Below, one piece after another: positions 1-5,091 of a stretch of 8,001 nucleotides of DNA. Every line of letters begins with the position of its first letter. Within the stretch, counting starts at the first letter, position 1. A program made the translations under genes and the position numbers. The stretch comes from Lachnospiraceae bacterium (lineage in GTDB: Bacteria; Bacillota_A; Clostridia; Lachnospirales; Lachnospiraceae). The notes beneath the pieces are model-generated. The model was not told the DNA's origin, did no database searches, and saw only the letters and a program-made list of their open reading frames with translations. The DNA lies in assembly GCA_017390645.1 (NCBI GenBank), contig JAFPAZ010000067.1, forward strand, positions 1-8,001, given 5' to 3'.

Positions 1-953
1 ATCAGGCAATTTTATTTTCCGGTGAGAATGCCATTATTACACAGTGTAATTTTTCAAATTGTTATGTAAGAGGAAAAGGTGCTGCAATATATAAAAAAGC
101 CGGCAGGGTGAATATTAGTCAGTGTAATTTTTATTTCTGCAGAGCCAATACTGGTGGTGCAATTTATGCTAAAAAGGGAACAAGAATTACAGATTGTAAA
201 TTTAAAAACTGTAGAGCATTGGAATTTGGAAATTCAATTTATTTTTTTGGAGAAATTGAAAACCGAATTTCACATTGTATGTTTGAAACAGGGATTATGG
301 ATGCAAAAGAAGTAGTTCAGTTTATTCCAAAAGAAATAAAATGGAGAGTTAAAGGTGAAAAATGGTTGAAATATTCTACCATTTTTGAAGCCGGGTTTTA
401 TGTGGAACCTGGTGCAATTTTAAATATTGAAAATGCCAGAATTTTACTGGGACAGCCGGCAATTGTGTTTGGAAGTATTAATATGTCGCGTTGTTATGTG
501 GCTCCATACCAGTTAAAGGGAAGAGATATCATCGAAATATCCAATGCGGCTATGTCAGAATTTGAAAATACTGTGTTTGATGGTGATGGAAAATGCAGTA
601 TTTTTCATGCAACAGGGACAAAATTATGTCTTAAGAATTGTATTTTAAAAAATACGGTAGGCGGAAGAGCTATTTATCAATGTAATGATTCTAAGATTTT
701 GAATTGCATTTTTTCTTTTTGTGAAGAAGGAGGAATCTATATGTTGAGTGGAGTGATAAAGGATTGTAAATTTATTAATTGCAGGGGGGATAAAGGTGCC
801 GGCATTGAGATCAAAGGTAATCGCACTGTAATTCAAGGGTGTAAATTTGTTCGTTGTATAGCAAGAATGACAGGGGGAGCCATACATGCTTTAGGAGGAA
901 ATCAGGTTCTCGAATGTGCCTATAAAGAATGTAAACCTAATACAGTTGGATAA
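1..953 (+). CDS. Right-handed parallel beta-helix repeat protein, 5' end missing
   Basis: The frame is open from position 3, so the gene begins outside the window; a GTG at 108 is an internal codon and not a credible start. The visible 316 residues contain repeated coils of about 22-26 residues with the pattern I-x-x-C-x-F-x-x-C-x-A-x-x-G-G-A-I-Y. Clear copies include CNFSNC, CNFYFC, CKFKNC, CIFSFC, CKFINC, CKFVRC and CAYKEC, with GGAIY or GGAIH following several of them. At the DNA level a 13-base string (CAGTGTAATTTTT) recurs at 42-54 and 120-132. The central part, about residues 95-195 of the visible protein, is less regular. Such repeats are expected to stack into a right-handed beta-helix (Beta_helix, PF13229-like) with the cysteines lined up as ladders. 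The C-terminus ends directly after a repeat, with no LPXTG motif, membrane segment or other anchor. The function and cell location are not known, and any signal peptide or enzymatic domain would lie in the missing N-terminal part. Confidence 0.8.
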   Translation, partial: QAILFSGENAIITQCNFSNCYVRGKGAAIYKKAGRVNISQCNFYFCRANTGGAIYAKKGTRITDCKFKNCRALEFGNSIYFFGEIENRISHCMFETGIMDAKEVVQFIPKEIKWRVKGEKWLKYSTIFEAGFYVEPGAILNIENARILLGQPAIVFGSINMSRCYVAPYQLKGRDIIEISNAAMSEFENTVFDGDGKCSIFHATGTKLCLKNCILKNTVGGRAIYQCNDSKILNCIFSFCEEGGIYMLSGVIKDCKFINCRGDKGAGIEIKGNRTVIQGCKFVRCIARMTGGAIHALGGNQVLECAYKECKPNTVG

Positions 954-968
954 GAGAATTACAAAATA

Positions 969-1041
969 AAAAAGCTGATACAAAAGTAAAAAGATACAAG
1001 AAAATTTTTTTGTTGTATTTCAACTTTTGAATCAGCTTTTT
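969..1041. terminator. Bidirectional intrinsic terminator between convergent genes
   Basis: Arms 969-987 and 1023-1041 pair over 19 positions with a single mismatch (A980/A1030). An inner pairing of ATACAA (994-999) with TTGTAT (1013-1018) can extend the stem. On the plus strand the right arm ends in a run of five T; on the minus strand the complement of the A-rich stretch 966-973 gives a longer U-tract. It can therefore stop transcripts of both the beta-helix gene and the ABC-F gene. Confidence 0.85.
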
Positions 1042-1063
1042 GTCTTTGTAATGAAACAAAGAC
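1042..1063. other. Short hairpin next to the convergent terminator
   Basis: GTCTTTGT (1042-1049) pairs perfectly with ACAAAGAC (1056-1063) around a six-base loop. It directly abuts the larger terminator stem and lies in the 3' untranslated region of the ABC-F gene, about 42 bases past its stop codon. It has no T-run of its own, so it may protect the 3' end or assist the main terminator. That role is inferred. Confidence 0.5.
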
Positions 1064-1105
1064 GAGAAAATCGGATGATCGTTATGTTGTGAATATTTGT
1101 TATGA

Positions 1106-2740
1106 TTAATCTTCTTCTTCAGATTCCATATTCATTACCTGACGTTTTCTTGCAAGTTCATCATTAGCAAGATATTCATCATAAGTAGTTTTCTTATCAA
1201 TTAATCCACCATTATTGGTAATTTCCATAATTCTGTTTGCAGTAGTTTCTACAAACTGGTGATCCTGGGAAGTGAAAATTAAGACACCAGGGAATTTGAT
1301 TAATCCGTTATTTAATGCAGTAATGGATTCCATGTCTAAGTGGTTGGTAGGTTCGTCTAAAAGAAGGATGTTTGAACCTGAAATCATCATTTTTGATAGT
1401 AAACAACGTACTTTTTCACCACCGGAAAGTACTTTTACTTTTTTCACGCCTTCTTCTCCTGAAAATAGCATTCTTCCAAGGAAACCACGTACATATGTTA
1501 CATCCTTTTCTTCTGAAAACTGGGTAAGCCAGTCTACGATGGTTAAGTCATTGTCAAATTCTTTGGTGTTGTCTTTTGGGAAATAGGCCTGGCTGGTTGT
1601 AATTCCCCATTTATAGTTTCCTTCATCCGGTTCCATTTCTCCTGCTAAAATTTTAAACAGGGTAGTAGTGGCAATGGTATTTGGCCCTACGAAAGCTATT
1701 TTATCATCTTTTGCAACGGTAAAAGAAATATTATCCAATAATTTGACCCCATCTATAGTTTTGGAAAGATTTGATACCGTTAATACTTCATTTCCAATTT
1801 CTCTGTTTGGTCTAAAATCGATATATGGATATTTACGGCTGGAAGGTCTGATGTCATCCAGTTCAATTTTTTCCAAAGCACGTTTTCTGGAAGTTGCCTG
1901 TTTTGATTTGGAAGCATTTGCAGAGAAACGTTGGATGAATTCCTGTAATTCCTTAATTTTTTCTTCTTTCTTCTTATTTGCTTCTTTCATTTGTTTGATC
2001 ATTAATTGGCTGGATTCATACCAGAAGTCGTAATTACCGGCATATAACTGGATTTTTCCATAATCGATATCGGCGATATGGGTACATACTTTGTTTAGGA
2101 AGTAACGGTCATGGGATACTACAATTACTGTATTTTCAAAATTGATTAGAAATTCTTCCAGCCATGCAATTGCATCTAAATCCAAGTGGTTGGTAGGTTC
2201 GTCTAATAATAAAACATCAGGATTTCCAAAAAGGGCTTGGGCAAGAAGAACTTTAACCTTTTGGGAACCGGTTAGTTCGTGCATGAATTTATAGTGTAAA
2301 TCATTTTCGATACCAAGTCCATTTAATAAAGTGGCAGCATCGGATTCAGCTTCCCAACCATTTAAAGTTGCAAATTCGCCCTCTAATTCAGAAGCTTTGA
2401 TTCCATCTTCTTCTGTAAAATCTTCTTTTGCGTAAATGGCCTCTTTTTCTTTCATAATTTCGTAAAGACGGGCATTTCCCATAATAACAGTGTCAAGAAC
2501 CTGATATTCATCGTATTTATAGTGATCCTGTTGAAGTACAGAAAGACGTTCTCCGGCATTCATTGTGATATCACCCTTAGAAGGTTCAATGACACCAGAT
2601 AAAATTTTAAGGAAGGTAGATTTACCGGCACCATTGGCTCCGATTAATCCATAACAATTTCCCTCTGTAAATTTGATGTTTACATCTTCGAATAAGGCTC
2701 TTTTACCAAGTCTTAATGTTACATTATTTGCGCTTATCAT
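1106..2740 (-). CDS. ABC-F family tandem ATPase (YkpA/YbiT-like)
   Basis: This 544-residue protein has two ABC ATPase domains and no membrane segment. ABC-F proteins of this group act on the ribosome in the cytoplasm; the exact role of the YkpA/YbiT branch is unsettled. Domain 1 (about 1-240) has Walker A GANGAGKS at 34-41, signature LTGSQ at 156-160, Walker B VLLLDE at 176-181 and switch His210. A charged linker (about 240-305) contains the conserved RFSANASKSKQATSRKR stretch typical of this subfamily. Domain 2 (about 315-510) has Walker B at 458-463 and an intact signature LSGGEK at 438-443. Its Walker A reads GPNTIATT (352-359) without the Lys, the Q-loop position reads YFPKD, and the switch reads SQD instead of SHD (Gln492). 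The tail is acidic. The frame stays open upstream to 2935, but the start at 2740 is preferred: MISANNVTL matches the family N-terminus, AAAGGA lies 8 bases upstream, and the promoter at 2787-2814 would exclude the longer form. It is divergent from the SCIFF cluster and has no evident link to it. Confidence 0.93.
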   Translation of the reverse strand: MISANNVTLRLGKRALFEDVNIKFTEGNCYGLIGANGAGKSTFLKILSGVIEPSKGDITMNAGERLSVLQQDHYKYDEYQVLDTVIMGNARLYEIMKEKEAIYAKEDFTEEDGIKASELEGEFATLNGWEAESDAATLLNGLGIENDLHYKFMHELTGSQKVKVLLAQALFGNPDVLLLDEPTNHLDLDAIAWLEEFLINFENTVIVVSHDRYFLNKVCTHIADIDYGKIQLYAGNYDFWYESSQLMIKQMKEANKKKEEKIKELQEFIQRFSANASKSKQATSRKRALEKIELDDIRPSSRKYPYIDFRPNREIGNEVLTVSNLSKTIDGVKLLDNISFTVAKDDKIAFVGPNTIATTTLFKILAGEMEPDEGNYKWGITTSQAYFPKDNTKEFDNDLTIVDWLTQFSEEKDVTYVRGFLGRMLFSGEEGVKKVKVLSGGEKVRCLLSKMMISGSNILLLDEPTNHLDMESITALNNGLIKFPGVLIFTSQDHQFVETTANRIMEITNNGGLIDKKTTYDEYLANDELARKRQVMNMESEEED

Positions 2741-2748
2741 ATTATAAG

Positions 2749-2754
2749 TCCTTT
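2749..2754 (-). promoter_or_regulatory. Ribosome binding site fixing the ABC-F start
   Basis: On the minus strand this reads AAAGGA, 8 bases before the ATG at 2740. It supports the shorter protein over the 65-residue upstream extension, which has no family similarity that I can see. Confidence 0.8.
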
Positions 2755-2786
2755 CTAGGTAATTATTTGCATTATGTTCCAATAAT

Positions 2787-2814
2787 ATTGTACAAGAAAA
2801 ATCTTTTTTTGCAA
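2787..2814 (-). promoter_or_regulatory. Sigma-A-like promoter of the ABC-F gene
   Basis: On the minus strand, -35 TTGCAA (2809-2814) and -10 TACAAT (2787-2792) are separated by 16 bases. The predicted transcript start near 2780 leaves a leader of about 40 bases, too short for the attenuator leaders seen before some antibiotic-resistance ABC-F genes. Confidence 0.65.
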
Positions 2815-2831
2815 GTAGTATTATTATCTTT

Positions 2832-2860
2832 TTGTCACTTTTTGAAACACTTTTTAAAAT
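2832..2860 (+). promoter_or_regulatory. Candidate distal promoter toward the TIGR04086/SCIFF cluster
   Basis: TTGTCA (2832-2837) and TAAAAT (2855-2860) are separated by exactly 17 bases; each hexamer matches the consensus at five of six positions. The -35 box overlaps the first CACTTTTT repeat. The transcript would start near 2867 and have a leader of about 210 bases before 3080. Confidence 0.45.
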
Positions 2861-2867
2861 TAATTTT

Positions 2868-2896
2868 TTCATAAATGTTTTTTTCGGACATATAAT
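2868..2896 (+). promoter_or_regulatory. Candidate proximal promoter toward the TIGR04086/SCIFF cluster
   Basis: TTCATA (2868-2873) and a perfect TATAAT (2891-2896) are separated by 17 bases. Transcription would start near 2903. It lies just downstream of the other plus-strand candidate, so the two may be tandem promoters or only one may be used. Confidence 0.5.
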
Positions 2897-3079
2897 GTAT
2901 TCATGAAAGCATTTAAACGATATTATTTGAGGCATTCATCAGTGAAATATGAAAAAAATTAGATTTTTAAGAAATGACTCAAAGGTGTAGTGATTAGGAA
3001 AGAATGCGTGCTTGGGGAAAATACTACTAAAATGTTTTTGTTGTATGCTAAGTATTAAAGTGGGAGGAATGAAACGGGA

Positions 3080-3430
3080 ATGAAAATTGTAGAGATGGGG
3101 AAAGCATTACTTATCAGTTATTTGGTAACAGGAGTTATATTGGCAATTCTTTCATATTTTGTATTTCAATATGAAATAAAAGAGGGAATTGTAAATATTA
3201 TGATTGTCGCAACCTATGTTATTGCTAATTTTATGGGGGGCTTTATTTGTGGTAAGAGAATGAAAGAAAGAAAGTTTTTATGGGGCTTAGGTCTGGGTGT
3301 CATGTATACTGCAATACTGTTGGTTGTTTCTTATGCATTAGGAAATGGCGGTGCATTAATGGATAAGTCGAATTTGACTATGTTGATGCTTTGTACCGGT
3401 GGTGGAATGCTTGGGGGGATGTTGGCATAA
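3080..3430 (+). CDS. TIGR04086-type four-helix membrane protein (DUF3792-like)
   Basis: This 116-residue protein is almost entirely hydrophobic, with four likely membrane segments at about 8-30, 36-58, 67-88 and 99-116. The polar link between helices 2 and 3 (GKRMKERK, about 58-65) is basic and so probably cytoplasmic. Helices 2 and 4 are glycine-rich (FMGGFICG and TGGGMLGGMLA), suggesting tight helix packing. No catalytic motif is visible. Size, topology and position directly before SCIFF fit the small clostridial membrane family TIGR04086, whose function is unknown and which I recall as a frequent SCIFF neighbour. The start at 3080 is preceded by GGGAGG (3062-3067) at a rather long spacing of 12 bases. 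A gap of 77 bases with a new promoter separates it from the SCIFF gene, so it may share only read-through transcription with it. It could be a partner in peptide export or immunity, but that is only inferred from location. Confidence 0.75.
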   Translation: MKIVEMGKALLISYLVTGVILAILSYFVFQYEIKEGIVNIMIVATYVIANFMGGFICGKRMKERKFLWGLGLGVMYTAILLVVSYALGNGGALMDKSNLTMLMLCTGGGMLGGMLA

Positions 3431-3444
3431 AATGAAATTTCCTC

Positions 3445-3473
3445 TTCACTTTTTGATTTCTTTATGTTATAAT
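3445..3473 (+). promoter_or_regulatory. Extended -10 promoter of the SCIFF gene
   Basis: A perfect TATAAT at 3468-3473 is preceded by TG at 3465-3466 (TGTTATAAT, the extended -10 form). A TTCACT box (3445-3450) lies 17 bases upstream. The predicted start near 3480 gives a leader of about 28 bases. It is one of the strongest promoters in the window and would drive the peptide, the maturase and probably secDF. Confidence 0.75.
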
Positions 3474-3491
3474 CATACGAGCTAAGTAAAT

Positions 3492-3499
3492 AAAGGAGG
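3492..3499 (+). promoter_or_regulatory. Strong ribosome binding site of the SCIFF gene
   Basis: AAAGGAGG lies 8 bases before the ATG at 3508. It is a near-perfect anti-Shine-Dalgarno match and identifies this very short reading frame as a real, highly translated gene. Confidence 0.85.
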
Positions 3500-3507
3500 C
3501 GTCTTTA

Positions 3508-3651
3508 ATGAAACGTATTAAGACTTTAACCAACAAGACTTTAAAGAATACTATGGCTAAAGGTGGCTGTGGTGAATGTCAAACTTCTTGTCAATCAGCA
3601 TGCAAGACATCTTGTACTGTAGGAAATCAAAGCTGCGAGAATAATAAGTAA
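3508..3651 (+). CDS. scfA: SCIFF ranthipeptide precursor (six cysteines in forty-five residues)
   Basis: The 47-residue peptide starts with a basic leader (MKRIKTLTNKTLKNTMAKGG, 1-20). Its Cys-rich core has cysteines at 21, 24, 28, 32, 36 and 43. Four of them, 24 to 36, are spaced every fourth residue and alternate with Ser/Thr/Gln/Ala. This is the hallmark of the SCIFF family (TIGR03973). Its maturase makes a thioether from a cysteine sulfur to a threonine side chain; in the studied C. thermocellum peptide I recall the link as Cys32 to Thr37, and both residues are present here at the same numbers. Gly-Gly at 19-20 marks the leader/core border and could be a cleavage site, though no peptidase is seen nearby. 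A ten-base direct repeat (AAGACTTTAA, 3520-3529 and 3535-3544) encodes the KTL-KTL part of the leader. The gene has its own promoter and an excellent ribosome binding site and is followed by a stem-loop before the maturase gene. The role of the mature peptide is not settled. Confidence 0.96.
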   Translation: MKRIKTLTNKTLKNTMAKGGCGECQTSCQSACKTSCTVGNQSCENNK

Positions 3652-3656
3652 TTGGG

Positions 3657-3689
3657 TAGGGTCCGTTCGATTCGTTCGAACGGACTCTA
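3657..3689 (+). other. Perfect stem-loop between precursor peptide and maturase genes
   Basis: GTCCGTTCGA (3661-3670) pairs perfectly with TCGAACGGAC (3676-3685) around the five-base loop TTCGT. The stem extends outward to 3657/3689, including one G-U pair, to give 14 pairs. It begins five bases after the SCIFF stop codon. No T-run follows (TCTATTACTG), so it is not a standard terminator. A partial attenuator or an RNA-stabilising or processing element that lets peptide exceed enzyme is likely. Confidence 0.75.
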
Positions 3690-3697
3690 TTACTGTG

Positions 3698-3704
3698 AAA
3701 GGAG
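3698..3704 (+). promoter_or_regulatory. Ribosome binding site deciding the GTG start of scfB
   Basis: AAAGGAG lies 8 bases before the GTG at 3713. There is no in-frame ATG nearby that would suit the conserved N-terminus, so GTG initiation is well supported. Confidence 0.8.
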
Positions 3705-3712
3705 TTTAATAA

Positions 3713-5077
3713 GTGATTCATCAATATAAAAATAACGACTATAACATTGTATTGGATGTATGCAGTGGAGCAGTTCATGTAGTGGATGATGTGGTATATG
3801 ATGTGATTGCCCTTTATGAGCAGGATGGTTTTAGAGAAATTGTAGATAAATTATCATCCAAGTACAAAGAAGAAGATATTAAAGAAGCATATGAAGAAAT
3901 AGAGGAATTAAAAGAAGAAGGATTACTGTTTGCGGAAGATGAATATAAAGAGTATGTAATTGACTTTAAGAAACGTCAGACTGTAGTAAAGGCACTTTGC
4001 TTACATATTGCTCATGATTGTAATCTGGCATGTAAATATTGTTTTGCGGGAAAAGGTGAATACAATGGGGACAAGTCCTTAATGAGTCTTGAAGTTGGTA
4101 AGAAGGCCATTGACTTTTTGATTCAGAATTCTGGTAATCGTAGAAATTTAGAAGTAGATTTCTTTGGTGGAGAGCCTCTTATGAATTTTGAGGTTGTAAA
4201 GGGCATTGTAGCTTATGGAAGAAGTCTGGAAGAAAAATATAATAAGAATTTCCGATTTACATTGACTACCAATGGAATGTTATTAAGTGATGAGGTAATG
4301 GAATTTGCCAATAAAGAAATGAGTAATGTGGTTTTAAGTGTGGATGGAAGAAAGGAAGTAAATGACAGAATGCGCCCGACTCCGAATGGGAAGGGAAGTT
4401 ATGACATTTTTATGCCGAAATTCATCAAATTGGCAAACCTTCGAAATCAGACCAATTATTATGTAAGAGGAACATGTACACATTATAATCTTGATTTTTC
4501 AAAGGATGTGTTACATCTTGCGGATTTAGGATTTAAACAGATTTCTGTTGAACCTGTGGTTTCTCTGCCGGAAGAACCATATGCCATCAAGGAAGAAGAT
4601 TTGCCAATTCTATTTGAACAGTATGATATTTTGGCAAAGGAATTGATTAAGAGAAAAAAAGAAGGAAATGGATTTAATTTTTTCCATTTTATGATTGATT
4701 TAGAACAGGGACCATGTGTAGCGAAACGTTTGTCCGGATGTGGTTCCGGAGTAGAGTATCTTTCTGTTACACCATGGGGAGACTTGTATCCTTGTCATCA
4801 GTTTGTGGGCGAAGAGGATTATTTAATTGGAAATTTAGAAGATGGAATTACCAATGTAGCATTGCGTGATGAGTTTAAATTATGTAATGTTTATGCAAAA
4901 GAAAAATGTAAAGACTGTTTTGCAAGATTTTATTGTAGTGGAGGTTGTGCAGCTAATTCATATAAGTTCCATGGTTCCATTTTGGACGCATATGATATTG
5001 GATGTGAATTGCAGAAAAAACGTATTGAATGCGCCATTATGATAAAAGCGGCTTTGGCAGAGCAGGAAGATGAGTAA
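3713..5077 (+). CDS. scfB: Radical SAM/SPASM SCIFF maturase
   Basis: This 454-residue enzyme should cleave S-adenosylmethionine reductively and use the resulting radical to form thioether bonds in the SCIFF peptide encoded just upstream (TIGR03974 family, CteB-like). Residues 1 to about 85 resemble the peptide-binding RiPP recognition element found at the N-terminus of these maturases. The radical SAM core (about 95-300) has the CxxxCxxC cluster motif at Cys103, Cys107 and Cys110, and the SAM-binding GGEP motif at 152-155. The C-terminal SPASM region has Cys335, 343, 361, 391, 399, 402, 408, 412 and 431, with CKDCFARFYCSGGC at 399-412. These are enough to hold two auxiliary 4Fe-4S clusters. 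All expected cluster ligands seem present and the length is normal, so the enzyme looks functional. The start is GTG, with AAAGGAG 8 bases upstream. The gene follows the peptide after a stem-loop and precedes secDF by 14 bases. Confidence 0.95.
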   Translation: MIHQYKNNDYNIVLDVCSGAVHVVDDVVYDVIALYEQDGFREIVDKLSSKYKEEDIKEAYEEIEELKEEGLLFAEDEYKEYVIDFKKRQTVVKALCLHIAHDCNLACKYCFAGKGEYNGDKSLMSLEVGKKAIDFLIQNSGNRRNLEVDFFGGEPLMNFEVVKGIVAYGRSLEEKYNKNFRFTLTTNGMLLSDEVMEFANKEMSNVVLSVDGRKEVNDRMRPTPNGKGSYDIFMPKFIKLANLRNQTNYYVRGTCTHYNLDFSKDVLHLADLGFKQISVEPVVSLPEEPYAIKEEDLPILFEQYDILAKELIKRKKEGNGFNFFHFMIDLEQGPCVAKRLSGCGSGVEYLSVTPWGDLYPCHQFVGEEDYLIGNLEDGITNVALRDEFKLCNVYAKEKCKDCFARFYCSGGCAANSYKFHGSILDAYDIGCELQKKRIECAIMIKAALAEQEDE

Positions 5078-5091
5078 AGGAGAAAAGAAAA

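Larger units (their letters stand above)
2741..3079. other. Divergent intergenic control region (339 bases)
   Basis: This gap between the ABC-F gene and the TIGR04086-type gene contains the minus-strand promoter (2787-2814) and two plus-strand promoter candidates (2832-2860 and 2868-2896). It also has a direct repeat, CACTTTTT, at 2836-2843 and 2848-2855 with a 12-base period. From about 2904 to 3062 there is an AT-rich leader with only weak pairing potential, such as ATGAAxGC/GCxTTCAT around 2903-2939. I recognise no riboswitch, tRNA or credible small gene in it. Confidence 0.6.

Noticed and set aside
1..953. CRISPR-like or tandem DNA repeat array in the beta-helix gene
   Set aside because: The repetition is at protein level with an open frame; the DNA copies are diverged and lack uniform spacers.
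1272..2033. Plus-strand frames of 104 and 121 codons inside the ABC-F gene
   Set aside because: They lie antisense to a well-supported conserved gene, so they are frame shadows.
2741..2935. In-frame N-terminal extension of 65 residues on the ABC-F protein
   Set aside because: It has no similarity to the family, lies upstream of a good ribosome binding site and ATG at 2740, and spans the likely promoter at 2787-2814.
2949..2990. Thirteen-codon frame (MKKIRFLRNDSKV) in the leader before 3080
   Set aside because: There is no ribosome binding site before it, and it is too short to support without conservation data.
3069..3083. Four-codon mini reading frame (MKRE) overlapping the start of the TIGR04086-type gene as ATGA
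   Set aside because: The only ribosome binding site ends one base before its ATG, too close for initiation, so a coupling leader peptide is unlikely.
3657..3689. Stem-loop read as a complete intrinsic terminator or a mobile-element end
   Set aside because: There is no T-run after the stem, and the maturase that depends on the same promoter lies directly downstream. There is also no second copy of the sequence or target duplication in the window.
3557..3778. Minus-strand 73-codon frame over the SCIFF gene and the hairpin
   Set aside because: It is a shadow of the SCIFF and scfB coding strand, with no ribosome binding site or recognisable protein features.
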